Source: Enterovirga sp.
GTDB taxonomy: Bacteria; Pseudomonadota; Alphaproteobacteria; Rhizobiales; Beijerinckiaceae
Direction of reading: 5' to 3'
DNA: 7,458 bases
NCBI GenBank assembly: GCA_028290385.1
Contig: JAQGJZ010000492.1
Coordinates: forward strand, 1-7,458
Part shown: piece by piece, positions 1 through 6,360 of the stretch
Layout of the letters: every line of letters starts with the position of its first letter
Position numbering within the stretch: position 1 is the first letter of the stretch
Program-made: the position numbers and the translations under genes
The notes under the pieces: model-generated
Database searches by the model: none
What the model saw: the letters and a program-made list of their open reading frames with translations, nothing else
Told to the model about the DNA's origin: nothing

Positions 1-1480
1 CATGGCGGCCGACCTGTTCGAGACCTACGCGGTGACCATCGTCGCCACCATGGTGCTGTCGGCGATCTTCTTCGCCGGGCAGCCGATTCTCGAGACGATG
101 CTGCTGTATCCGCTCGCGATCGGCGCGGCCTGCATCGTCACCTCGATCATCGGCACCTTCGCCGTGAAGCTCGGCCAGAACCAGTCGATCATGGGTGCCC
201 TCTACAAGGGCTTCATTGCCGCCGGCGTGCTCTCGGTGATCGCGATCGCGGTCGTGAACCTCGTCATGTTCGGCGGCTTCGGCACGCAGTTCCGGACCGC
301 GGGCGGTGTCGTGTTCACCTCGGGCGCGCTCTTCGGCTGCGCCCTGACCGGCCTGGCCGTGACCGCGCTGATCGTCGTCATCACCGAGTACTACACGGGG
401 ACGGGCAAGCGACCGGTGGTGTCGATCGCCCAGGCCTCGGTGACCGGCCATGGCACCAACGTGATCCAGGGCCTCGCGGTGTCGCTCGAATCAACCGCGA
501 TGCCGACCATCGTCATCATCGCGGGCATCATCGTGTCCTACTCGCTCGCGGGCCTGTTCGGGATCGCGATCGCGACGACCGCGATGCTGGCGCTGGCGGG
601 CGTCGTCGTGGCGCTCGACGCCTTCGGGCCGGTGACGGACAATGCCGGCGGCATCGCCGAGATGGCCGGCCTGCCGGCCGACGTGCGCAAGTCGACGGAC
701 GCGCTCGACGCGGTGGGCAACACCACGAAGGCCGTCACCAAGGGCTATGCGATCGGCTCGGCAGGCCTCGGGGCGCTCGTGCTGTTCGCGGCCTACACGT
801 CCGACCTGAACTTCTTCATCGCGGAGGCCAACAAGCCGGGCTCGACCGCCTTCCAGTACTTCAAGGGGATCGTCGTCGATTTCTCCCTGTCCAATCCCTA
901 CGTGGTTGTCGGGCTGCTGCTCGGGGGGCTCATCCCCTTCCTGTTCAGCGGCATCGCCATGACGGCGGTGGGGCGTGCGGCTGGCTCCGTGGTCGAGGAG
1001 GTCCGCCGCCAGTTCCGGGAGAAGCCCGGCATCATGCAGGGCACCGAGAGGCCGGACTACGCCCGCGCAGTGGACCTGCTGACCCGCGCCGCGATCAAGG
1101 AGATGATCGTCCCGTCGCTGCTGCCGGTTCTCGCGCCGGTGGTGACGTTCTTCGTCATCAACGCCATTGCGGGCCGGAACGAGGCTTTCGCCGCAGTTGG
1201 CGCCATGCTGATGGGAGTGATCGTGACCGGCATCTTCGTCGCGATCTCGATGACCTCCGGCGGCGGCGCCTGGGACAACGCCAAGAAATCCTTCGAGGAC
1301 GGTTTCGTCGACAAGGACGGTGTCCGCCACATGAAGGGTTCGGAGGCGCACAAGGCGTCCGTCACGGGTGACACTGTCGGCGATCCCTACAAGGACACCG
1401 CCGGTCCGGCCGTGAATCCGGCCATCAAGATCACAAACATCATCGCCCTCCTGCTGCTCGCGATCCTCGCGCACAGCTGA
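1..1480 (+). CDS. hppA: Membrane-bound proton-translocating pyrophosphatase, C-terminal part (5' end outside window)
   Basis: This integral membrane enzyme hydrolyses cytoplasmic pyrophosphate and uses the energy to pump protons out across the inner membrane. The visible 492 residues are entirely in frame and multi-spanning, with roughly ten or more hydrophobic segments. The fragment opens inside the family motif [12 protein letters not shown], so the ATG at base 2 is internal. The N-terminal third, which carries the first substrate-binding loop, lies upstream of the window; the family is usually about 700 residues. Conserved blocks seen are DNAGGIAEM (residues 213-221), GNTTKA (239-244), [11 protein letters not shown] (419-429) and [14 protein letters not shown] (456-469), before a hydrophobic C-terminus. 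In this family a Lys in the GNTTKA position with a Thr three residues later (here K243 and T246) marks the potassium-independent type, which pumps protons. A sodium pump is therefore unlikely. The ORF is intact to its TGA. Confidence 0.97.
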   Translation, partial: MAADLFETYAVTIVATMVLSAIFFAGQPILETMLLYPLAIGAACIVTSIIGTFAVKLGQNQSIMGALYKGFIAAGVLSVIAIAVVNLVMFGGFGTQFRTAGGVVFTSGALFGCALTGLAVTALIVVITEYYTGTGKRPVVSIAQASVTGHGTNVIQGLAVSLESTAMPTIVIIAGIIVSYSLAGLFGIAIATTAMLALAGVVVALDAFGPVTDNAGGIAEMAGLPADVRKSTDALDAVGNTTKAVTKGYAIGSAGLGALVLFAAYTSDLNFFIAEANKPGSTAFQYFKGIVVDFSLSNPYVVVGLLLGGLIPFLFSGIAMTAVGRAAGSVVEEVRRQFREKPGIMQGTERPDYARAVDLLTRAAIKEMIVPSLLPVLAPVVTFFVINAIAGRNEAFAAVGAMLMGVIVTGIFVAISMTSGGGAWDNAKKSFEDGFVDKDGVRHMKGSEAHKASVTGDTVGDPYKDTAGPAVNPAIKITNIIALLLLAILAHS

Positions 1481-1488
1481 GCGTCGAT

Positions 1489-1524
1489 GCGTTCCGGCTG
1501 GGCTTGCCATACGGGCCGGAACGC
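1489..1524 (+). terminator. Hairpin downstream of hppA, possible terminator
   Basis: A perfect 10-bp inverted repeat (GCGTTCCGGC at 1489-1498 and GCCGGAACGC at 1515-1524) with a 16-base loop begins eight bases after the hppA stop codon. No T-run follows, so it may act as a 3' stabiliser or a weak or Rho-assisted terminator rather than a classical intrinsic one. It also insulates hppA from the tRNA gene. Confidence 0.4.
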
Positions 1525-1552
1525 CATACCAAGCGGGGACCCGCCAGGGTGT

Positions 1553-1630
1553 CGGAGCGTAGCGCAGCCCGGTTAGCGCACTAGTCTGGGGGACTAGGGG
1601 TCGGAGGTTCGAATCCTCTCGCTCCGACCA
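1553..1630 (+). tRNA. tRNA-Pro (anticodon GGG)
   Basis: This 78-base proline tRNA folds as a complete cloverleaf. The acceptor stem CGGAGCG (1553-1559) pairs with CGCTCCG (1620-1626), the discriminator is A1627 and the CCA end is encoded at 1628-1630. The D stem is GCGC/GCGC (1562-1565, 1576-1579). The anticodon stem CTAGT/ACTAG encloses the loop CTGGGGG with anticodon GGG at 1588-1590. The T arm GGAGG-TTCGAAT-CCTCT has one G-U pair at its base. The anticodon reads CCC, and CCU by wobble; the enzyme partner would be prolyl-tRNA synthetase. The gene stands alone with its own terminator 32 bases downstream. Peptides read across its antisense strand are artefacts. Confidence 0.97.
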
Positions 1631-1661
1631 AAATTCCCGCGTGTTCAAACACGTTGAGAGC

Positions 1662-1690
1662 AGGCCGCCTTCGGGCGGCCTTTCTTGTTT
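1662..1690 (+). terminator. Rho-independent terminator of tRNA-Pro
   Basis: The stem GGCCGCC (1663-1669) pairs perfectly with GGCGGCC (1674-1680) around a stable TTCG tetraloop. An extra A-T pair (1662/1681) closes the base, and a T-rich run, TTTCTTGTTT, follows. This is a classical intrinsic terminator placed to end the tRNA transcript. Confidence 0.92.
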
Positions 1691-1971
1691 CAGGTGTTGC
1701 ACGGGACGGCAGAAGCTCCGGCGAGACCGTGCCGGGGGATGAGCCCGAGTCGCCCGCGCCGAGGCTGGAGCCGAGCGCCCGGCGTGTCAGGGGGGCGACT
1801 ATCCGCGCCCATGTCCCCGGCTTTATGCGTTGGCAAGCCGCGCCATGGGTAGCACAGCCTCGCGTCTGGACCGGGAGTGAGTCCCCGGCCCGCGATGTGG
1901 ACAAGTACCCGCTGTTCGACGTTGGGAGGCTTCACAGCCACCTGTCGCTCCGCCTAGATCCTGCCACAATT
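1691..1971. other. Intergenic region between tRNA terminator and lipoprotein gene
   Basis: About 280 bases carry only short overlapping open frames with arginine- and proline-rich products on both strands, none with a ribosome binding site or recognisable family. The promoter of the downstream lipoprotein gene must lie in its right-hand part, but I cannot point to convincing -35 and -10 boxes. Confidence 0.5.
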
Positions 1972-1979
1972 AGGAGAGG
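1972..1979 (+). promoter_or_regulatory. Ribosome binding site for the lipoprotein gene
   Basis: AGGAGAGG lies nine bases before the GTG at 1989. It is the strongest Shine-Dalgarno match in the window and decides the non-ATG start of the lipoprotein. Confidence 0.8.
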
Positions 1980-1988
1980 AACGGCACA

Positions 1989-2408
1989 GTGAAGGTACTT
2001 GTAGCGGCGGGGGTGGCTCTCGCGCTTGGAGCGTGTGGCAGCATCACGAGAGGTACGACAGAGCCGGTCGCCTTCACCTCAGATCCGCCGGGGGCGAACA
2101 TGGCGACGAACAAGGGGTATGCCTGTCCGGCGACTCCCTGCACTCTCGAGGTAGGCAGGTCTGACGAGTTCGCGGCGACTTTCACGAAGCCGGGCTACGC
2201 TCCTCAGACCGTGCTCGTGCAGACAAAGATCGTCGGGAACGGCGCTGCGGGCTTCGCTGGGAACATCTTAGTAGGCGGCGTGATCGGCATGGGGGTGGAT
2301 GCCGCAACAGGCGCAGCCATGGATCACGTGCCCAATCCTGTACACGCCGTGCTCATACCTGAGGGACGGCCTGCAAGACGGACCGTGCGCCGTCGTCCGA
2401 CCAGCTGA
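1989..2408 (+). CDS. Small PEGA-like lipoprotein of unknown function
   Basis: The 139-residue product is probably anchored by lipid in the outer or inner membrane, facing the periplasm. It begins with a lysine and a hydrophobic stretch that ends in the lipobox LGAC, with the lipidated cysteine at residue 16. Residues about 27-78 (AFTSDPPGANMATNKGYACP onward, then TKPGYAPQTV) resemble the PEGA surface fold found in many small alphaproteobacterial lipoproteins. C46 and C51 flank the turn and could form a disulfide. Residues 82-111 are rich in glycine and alanine and could be membrane-associated. The C-terminal end is very basic (several arginines after residue 126). The start is GTG, chosen for the ribosome binding site nine bases upstream and because it places the lipobox correctly. 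It is a single gene with no co-transcribed neighbour. Similar proteins are often labelled translation initiation factor 2, for which I see no support. The molecular role is unknown. Confidence 0.85.
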   Translation: MKVLVAAGVALALGACGSITRGTTEPVAFTSDPPGANMATNKGYACPATPCTLEVGRSDEFAATFTKPGYAPQTVLVQTKIVGNGAAGFAGNILVGGVIGMGVDAATGAAMDHVPNPVHAVLIPEGRPARRTVRRRPTS

Positions 2409-2410
2409 GA

Positions 2411-2447
2411 CGATCGGTTCCGGGAAAGCTCCTGAGATAGCCGATCG
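2411..2447 (+). terminator. Possible 3' hairpin of the lipoprotein transcript
   Basis: CGATCGG (2411-2417) and CCGATCG (2441-2447) are perfect complements separated by 23 bases, starting two bases after the lipoprotein stop codon. The loop is long and no T-run follows, so terminator function is only suggested by position. Confidence 0.25.
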
Positions 2448-2560
2448 CTCCCATTGCGGTCGGCGTAGGGCCGTGGCGCCCCGCAGAAGGGCTTTGGCAG
2501 CCGCGTCTTTTGTGTAGGCTCGCTAGGCTACACGGAACAGCCGAATACTCACCCGACGGC

Positions 2561-2586
2561 CCGTCCGACACCTGCGCTTCGGACGG
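2561..2586. repeat. 8-bp hairpin in non-coding DNA
   Basis: CCGTCCGA (2561-2568) pairs perfectly with TCGGACGG (2579-2586) around a 10-base loop. No T-run follows on either strand. It may be a small RNA element or a chance repeat in GC-rich DNA. Confidence 0.3.
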
Positions 2587-2886
2587 TGCGTGGCACTGGC
2601 CGGTCGGGTTTCTCGCCACCGTGAGCGCCGTCCCAGCTGCGCACTCCGACACCAGTATTTGCTAGACAAGGTCCCCTGTCCTCGGGGGTGCGCAGGCCCA
2701 GCCAACTCGGCACGGAAGGGGCTAACGACGCCCGGGTTCCGGGGCACCGCCGGCAAAGCCAATCGCGGCTTTCAGGCTCGCGCGGATTCCGCACCGCGTT
2801 ACTTCCTGCGCAACGGGGTTCGCAAGAACGCAGCCGGTCGTCGCTACATGGCCGACCCGCCCGCCAGGTGCGGCCCTGACTGCCGT

Positions 2887-2901
2887 AACTCGGCCCGAGT
2901 T
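2887..2901. promoter_or_regulatory. 15-base interrupted palindrome, operator-like
   Basis: AACTCGG-C-CCGAGTT is a perfect palindrome with 7-bp arms around one central base. Its compact two-fold symmetry is typical of binding sites for dimeric regulators. It lies about 95 bases beyond the 3' end of the small minus-strand gene, and no start codon with a good ribosome binding site follows on the plus strand. The regulated gene, if any, is therefore unclear. Confidence 0.25.
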
Positions 2902-2995
2902 CGTCTTCGGCCCCGCGCTTTCGCGAGGAGGGGAAGCAAGGTCAAAGATCAATGGCTCGCGACCCCGCGATCACCAATCTTCACGCCGCGGGCGG

Positions 2996-3211
2996 TCAGT
3001 ACAGCGGCGATAAATGCCCGCCGACCGCCATGGCTCCGGCAATCGCCAGCGCTCCGGCTGCGACGCTCTGACCGTTCCACAGACGTCGAGGAGGAGGGGC
3101 GGGAGTCTCGAAGTTCGCTTCAAGATCTCGGAGCGCCTCTTCGATCTGGTCGACCGACGCCACGAATTCCGCTTCCGAGAACCTGCTTTGTGACACCTGC
3201 GACTGGTCCAT
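2996..3211 (-). CDS. Small single-pass membrane protein, hypothetical
   Basis: This probable gene encodes a 71-residue protein that I do not recognise. The N-terminal half (MDQSQVSQSRFSEAEFVASV onward to about residue 36) is acidic and predicted helical, with regularly spaced hydrophobic residues. A proline/arginine linker (ETPAPPPRRLW) follows, then one hydrophobic, alanine/glycine-rich segment (about residues 49-65), and the chain ends at HLSPLY. This suggests a cytoplasmic helix tethered to the membrane by a C-terminal anchor. Third codon positions are mostly G or C, and the amino-acid balance is far better than in competing frames, which is the main reason for calling it. The start used has a G-rich GGGGTGGGG just upstream. 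An in-frame ATG 12 codons earlier, at 3247, with GGATGG before it, is a real alternative. It has the same orientation as the export gene but sits about 370 bases away across hairpins, so co-transcription is doubtful. Confidence 0.5.
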   Translation of the reverse strand: MDQSQVSQSRFSEAEFVASVDQIEEALRDLEANFETPAPPPRRLWNGQSVAAGALAIAGAMAVGGHLSPLY

Positions 3212-3410
3212 CGCCCCACCCCGGTGCAACACAGCGTTAACTTGCATGACGCCATCCGGTTCAGCAAGTCGACTGATAAAACACTGCGATGTTGGGGGGG
3301 CTCGCAAGTGGTGGCGCCTGTGCGGCGCGTAGCAGCGCGCCAGCAAAGACGGCCCGGAGGCGCGCGGGTGGTCAGCCGGCCGGCGAATCAGTCGCGAGGG
3401 GCTGGTCCCG

Positions 3411-3432
3411 AGTGGCCCTGATTCGGGCTACT
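3411..3432 (-). repeat. Hairpin 3 downstream of the export gene
   Basis: AGTGGCCC (3411-3418) pairs with GGGCTACT (3425-3432) across a 6-base loop, giving eight pairs with one G-U as read on the plus strand. No T-run follows on either strand. Confidence 0.3.
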
Positions 3433-3464
3433 GTTCGCCGGCGGCGGGGTTTCGCTTAGGTGCG

Positions 3465-3501
3465 GCAGCCGGGATTTTTCCGCGAAGGCTATCCCGGCTG
3501 C
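3465..3501 (-). repeat. Hairpin 2 downstream of the export gene, perfect 11-bp stem
   Basis: GCAGCCGGGAT (3465-3475) and ATCCCGGCTGC (3491-3501) are perfect complements with a 15-base loop. This is the longest perfect inverted repeat in the window. Read on the minus strand it comes after the TGA of the export gene. It lacks a trailing T-run, so it may terminate with Rho, protect the mRNA 3' end, or bind a regulator as DNA. Confidence 0.45.
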
Positions 3502-3521
3502 TCAGATCACGCGGGATCTGA
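3502..3521 (-). repeat. Hairpin 1 downstream of the export gene
   Basis: TCAGATC (3502-3508) pairs perfectly with GATCTGA (3515-3521) around a 6-base loop. It directly abuts the 11-bp hairpin at 3465-3501. It lies 64 bases past the stop codon of the minus-strand export gene and is probably part of the same 3' structure. Confidence 0.4.
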
Positions 3522-3585
3522 GGCGGGCCTCGCTGCCGGAACGGAGTTAGCTGCCGCGGCGCTCAGCGCGCCGCAAGGAAGCTGC

Positions 3586-4899
3586 TCACCGGGCCGCAGC
3601 TGCGGCCGGAGTCGGGGCGGCGGCCGGGGCGGGTGTGGCCGCAGCAGCCGGGACAGCCGCCGCGCCGGGTGTGGCGACCGGGGGGACCGCAATGCTCTGC
3701 AGGACCAGCCCACGCCCCACGCTGATGGAGCCGGCGGCCGTCTGAGCAATGCCGGCCATCACGGCGCTCTGGCTGAGCACGGTCTGGGCCACCGACAGGA
3801 ACTTCTGCAGTTCCAGCGATGCCGCGTTCGCCACGTAGAGGATGTCCTTATCCCGCATCCGAAAGGTCCGGGCGATGAAGTAGGACCGCGGGTCCCGCAG
3901 CGACAGCCGGTATACCACCGGGATGAGTACCTCCGCCCGCGCAATCTCTCGGGTCGGGACCAGACTACGGACGATTGCCGCCGGCTCGAACCGGAGCAAG
4001 AAGATCCCGTCGACATCGGATCGCTCCTCCAGCAGCCCTCCTGCCGTGGCGACCGCCTCCTCCAGCGACATGGTCACTCGAGAGAAGGGAACGAGGCGAT
4101 TTCCCCCGAGCGCCCCGAGGGCGCTGAAGGTCTGTGGCTCCCGGACCAGGGTGATGGCATCGCCGGGCCGGGTAAAAATGTTCTCTCTCGGGTTGGAGAG
4201 GATGACCTCGAACGGAACCGTGACGGTGGTGTTGCCCCGGGTCAGCCGGACGAGCACGTCGTGAGCCGTCCCGAGAATGCCGCCGCCGGACGCGACCACG
4301 TCCAGGATGCGGTCGCCGGCGGCACTCAGCGGGATCCGGGCGCCGGGTGTGGCTTCGCCCGTGAGCACGACTGTGCTCGACAGCGCACGCGGAACGGTCA
4401 CGACCACCTGCGGTTCGATCGCCTTCCCGGCGAGCGCAGCCACAATCGCCGCCTCCGCTTGAGCGGGCGTTCGGCCGACGACTGGGAGCCGGCCTGCATA
4501 GGGCACCTGGATCGTGCCGTCCTGGGTGACCTGTTGCGGGCTGACCGTGGCGCTTCGCGAGCCGATTGGGCCTCCAGCCGAGAACAAGCCGCCCTCTGCG
4601 GCCTCCCAGATGCTGACATTGACGACGTCACCAACGCCGATCCGGATCTGCGGGGCGGGGCGGCTGTCCCCGAAGCTCGTACGAAACGACGGGCCCGAGT
4701 GACGGGCCAGGATGGCGGCGCTCCGGTCGTCTACGTCGACCAGGACGTAGCGGCCTTCGACCTCGTTGTCCGCAAGCCGCTCAACCTCACTGCTCCCCGG
4801 CCCGCTGGATGGCAGGGCCGAGCAGGCGCCGAGGAGGGCGGCCAATGTGGCCGCCGCGATCGGTCGGGCAAGCGATGTACGCCTCGGTCTTTCGAGCAT
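3586..4899 (-). CDS. Outer-membrane polysaccharide export lipoprotein (Wza/KpsD/BexD family)
   Basis: This protein would form the outer-membrane exit channel for a capsular or exopolysaccharide, working with an inner-membrane co-polymerase that is not in the window. The 437-residue product has a basic N-terminus, a hydrophobic stretch and the lipobox LLGAC with lipidated Cys26. The periplasmic polysaccharide export domain spans about residues 84-170 (RIGVGDVVNVSIWEA, then the VTQDGTIQVPYAG motif). Two SLBB-like beta-grasp domains follow, at about 175-250 (VVLTGEATPGARIPL) and 256-355 (FSALGALGGNRLVPFSR, ending KDILYVANA). A helical segment at about 361-395 probably corresponds to the outer-membrane barrel helix. 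The C-terminal 30 residues are an unusual Ala/Pro-rich tail. The ATG at 4899 is chosen because it puts the cysteine at a normal distance, although AAGGGGG touches it very closely. A GTG at 4974 would make an overlong signal peptide. It lies about 100 bases downstream of the exostosin gene on the same strand, probably in one operon. Confidence 0.94.
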   Translation of the reverse strand: MLERPRRTSLARPIAAATLAALLGACSALPSSGPGSSEVERLADNEVEGRYVLVDVDDRSAAILARHSGPSFRTSFGDSRPAPQIRIGVGDVVNVSIWEAAEGGLFSAGGPIGSRSATVSPQQVTQDGTIQVPYAGRLPVVGRTPAQAEAAIVAALAGKAIEPQVVVTVPRALSSTVVLTGEATPGARIPLSAAGDRILDVVASGGGILGTAHDVLVRLTRGNTTVTVPFEVILSNPRENIFTRPGDAITLVREPQTFSALGALGGNRLVPFSRVTMSLEEAVATAGGLLEERSDVDGIFLLRFEPAAIVRSLVPTREIARAEVLIPVVYRLSLRDPRSYFIARTFRMRDKDILYVANAASLELQKFLSVAQTVLSQSAVMAGIAQTAAGSISVGRGLVLQSIAVPPVATPGAAAVPAAAATPAPAAAPTPAAAAAR

Positions 4900-5001
4900 C
4901 CCCCTTGATAGCCGAAAACGCGCCAGCCGGGCGTGACTTGGAAGATACGCTCGCGCGCGATCGCGACCGGGCACCTCGGAGTGGATCGCCGGCTCGCCGC
5001 G

Positions 5002-5877
5002 TCACAACTTCGCACGAGTCCTGCGGATCAGGCCGGTGCAGGTCGAACGCCATTGCGGCCTGAAGAGGCGATCCGCGTAATCGTCTCCCTGCAGGATCTT
5101 TTCGAGCTGCTCCTCGATCGTCCTTGCAAAGCCTTCCCGGGACAGGCTGGAGCGGTAGAGCTCGAGGCACCTTCTTTGACGCTCCACGACGTCACCAGAC
5201 GCCCAGACATCCCAGATGCGCTCCGCGAGCTTCCTCGCGGTCGGCGCCGAAACGACGGCATCAGACCAGGGATGAAGTCCTCGGGCCGGCGGAAGATCCA
5301 TGCCCGTGTCCACGAAGGCTGGAATCCGTCCGCTGGCCAGAACTTCGTATAGCCGAACCGACCAATTGCCCTTGCCTCGGTCGCAGATCACGAAATGGGA
5401 TTGCGCGATGTTGTCGAAATACTCCTGGCGCGCGACCTCTCTAGGCAGTTCGCTGCCCCAGAACTGGTGCCGCAGCACAAACCTGCAATCGAACCGGTGA
5501 TCCGCCGACAGCAGTTTCAGTGTGCGGCGGCGGAGCGGGCGCCCACGGAATGCCCCGCAGAAGCCGAGAACCGGCTTTCCGTCCTGCTCGTTGGGCGGCA
5601 ATTCGCGCGGGGCCGGGTGCCAGAGGAACGGAACCGGGAACTCGTTGGGCAGGCGATATCGCCTCGTCAGCCCTATGCGATAGACGAGAACCCGGCAGCC
5701 CTCCAGGACCACGGGGACTTCTCTGTCGGAAACCACGAACACCAGAAGGATCTTGTCGTGGGCACGAGCAATGGAGTGCGTTGCCGCAAGCTGCTCTGCG
5801 ATCTCCTGCCGATCTCGCGCCGGATGGATGAGCGCCGGGTGGACGATGATGTCCGCGCTTTCGGGCCGCCTGACCAT
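5002..5877 (-). CDS. Exostosin-family glycosyltransferase (5' end probably frameshifted)
   Basis: This protein probably transfers a sugar from a nucleotide donor during assembly of a surface polysaccharide, in the cytoplasm or at the inner membrane; donor and acceptor are unknown. The 291 readable residues begin at MVRRPESADIIVHPALI, which matches the exostosin signature of a proline/acidic stretch followed by ADxxxxP. The C-terminal donor-binding block is clear: YFDNIAQSHFVICDRG (153-168), then WSVRLYEVLASGRIPAFVD (172-190). It includes R175, Y177, E178 and the G-x-IP element typical of the family. No signal peptide is present. The ATG at 5877 has no ribosome binding site and an in-frame TGA lies only 14 codons upstream at 5917-5919. 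Family members normally have additional residues before the ADxxxxP motif, and a plausible missing start is open in the next frame. It is upstream of, and probably co-transcribed with, the export lipoprotein. The family is confident; the specific reaction is not. Confidence 0.85.
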   Translation of the reverse strand: MVRRPESADIIVHPALIHPARDRQEIAEQLAATHSIARAHDKILLVFVVSDREVPVVLEGCRVLVYRIGLTRRYRLPNEFPVPFLWHPAPRELPPNEQDGKPVLGFCGAFRGRPLRRRTLKLLSADHRFDCRFVLRHQFWGSELPREVARQEYFDNIAQSHFVICDRGKGNWSVRLYEVLASGRIPAFVDTGMDLPPARGLHPWSDAVVSAPTARKLAERIWDVWASGDVVERQRRCLELYRSSLSREGFARTIEEQLEKILQGDDYADRLFRPQWRSTCTGLIRRTRAKL

Positions 5878-5951
5878 TCGGCAGAGACCGCCGGCATGAT
5901 GGCCGCTAGATTGTGGTCATAGACAGCAGGGGACCAGAGCCGCACCGGCAT
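5875..5951 (-). other. Out-of-frame N-terminal segment of the exostosin gene
   Basis: An ATG at 5951, preceded by an in-frame TTG at 5954, opens a frame reading MPVRLWSPAVYDHNLAAIMP and then AVSAEW, directly before the ADIIVHP segment of the glycosyltransferase but one frame away. Over the 13 codons shared with the downstream frame (5876-5914), 9 end in G or C here versus 6 in the other frame. A single base missing near 5860-5916 would join the two into a protein of about 316 residues. It could be a real mutation or a sequencing error. Confidence 0.5.
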
Positions 5952-6360
5952 CAATACGCTATCCGGTCCGGTGTCAGGGTCATTGTCGAACTATGCAGCA
6001 ATGAACGCATAACAATACCGAAATAAGCCGAGGCGGTGCTGGTTTCGTGTCTATTGGTTTCTGCGCCAGTGAGCGACATCAGGGATCTGCTTTGTTCGGA
6101 ACGCAAGCGTTCTCGAAATCGGTGAAAAATCCCGAGAGACAAAGCGCAGGTCGTCATCGAGATCGTTTTGTCGATCCGCTATTGGCGTCCAGGCCGGTAC
6201 CGCGTTGAACTCGGTCTCGAGCGGGGCAGCCCGCAATGACTTGCCCTCGGTGGCTGCAAGGGCGGCGCTCCGGCCCGATCTGCTGCGAGCTGCGTCCAAT
6301 AGCCCCTCCAGGTTTGGAGCTAGGCTTTGACCTGCGGCGGTTCCGACGTAGGATCGGACC
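5952..6360. promoter_or_regulatory. Divergent intergenic region between polysaccharide genes
   Basis: This stretch separates the minus-strand exostosin/export genes from the plus-strand glycosyltransferase and should contain promoters for both. Its left part, about 5985-6060, is visibly richer in A and T than the rest of the window, as expected for promoter DNA. TTGTTA on the minus strand, 16 bases before TAGTTC, is the best -35/-10 candidate for the exostosin direction, but it is weak. A minus-strand open frame (TAG stop at about 6051) gives a fairly protein-like stretch over roughly 6051-6360, including LETEFNAVPAWTPIADRQND. It has no recognisable family, and its upstream part is only the shadow of the plus-strand gene. 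It may be a gene remnant. Confidence 0.4.
6350..6353 (+). promoter_or_regulatory. Ribosome binding site before ATG 6361
   Basis: AGGA ends seven bases before an ATG at 6361 in the same frame as the downstream glycosyltransferase. The spacing is ideal and better than that of either start closer to the conserved domain. This suggests that 6361 was, or is, the true start of the gene despite the stop codons that follow at 6457 and 6466. Confidence 0.4.

Larger units (their letters stand above)
2409..2995. other. Long region without a convincing gene, with inverted repeats
   Basis: Open frames occur in several frames, the longest 216 codons on the plus strand (2590-3240). Their products are arginine/serine/proline-rich with no domain, ribosome binding site or signal sequence, as expected from random GC-rich DNA. 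Structures seen are: a 7-bp inverted repeat CGATCGG/CCGATCG (2411-2417, 2441-2447) just after the lipoprotein stop; a 6-bp hairpin GTGTAG/CTACAC (2512-2517, 2528-2533); an 8-bp hairpin CCGTCCGA/TCGGACGG (2561-2568, 2579-2586); and the palindrome at 2887-2901. It may hold regulatory DNA, a small RNA or a decayed gene; the sequence alone does not decide. Confidence 0.5.
3248..3585. other. Intergenic region holding three tandem hairpins
   Basis: No gene is supported here. Open frames on the plus strand continue antisense to the export gene and are shadows. The left part contains a run of seven G (near 3293-3300). The right part holds the three inverted repeats listed separately, clustered within about 110 bases downstream of the stop codon of the minus-strand export gene. 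The promoter of the small minus-strand gene should lie in the left part, but no clear boxes stand out. Confidence 0.5.

Noticed and set aside
491..1702. Minus-strand open frame of 403 codons, antisense to hppA and the tRNA
   Set aside because: It is a shadow of hppA codon bias, and its first residues (EREDSNLRPLVPQTSA) are the familiar artefact of translating a tRNA gene backwards.
1581..1904. Minus-strand open frame of 107 codons across the tRNA
   Set aside because: It ends in GARGFEPPTPSPPD, another well-known antisense-tRNA artefact; there is no ribosome binding site.
2590..3240. Plus-strand open frame of 216 codons
   Set aside because: The product is arginine/proline/serine-rich with no domain or start signal, and it overlaps the more gene-like small minus-strand ORF.
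3460..4908. Plus-strand open frame of 482 codons
   Set aside because: It is entirely antisense to the export lipoprotein, which has clear domains; its composition is that of a GC-rich shadow.
4951..4960. Palindrome TCGCGCGCGA between the exostosin and export genes
   Set aside because: It is a short, low-complexity CG repeat of a kind expected by chance in such GC-rich DNA.
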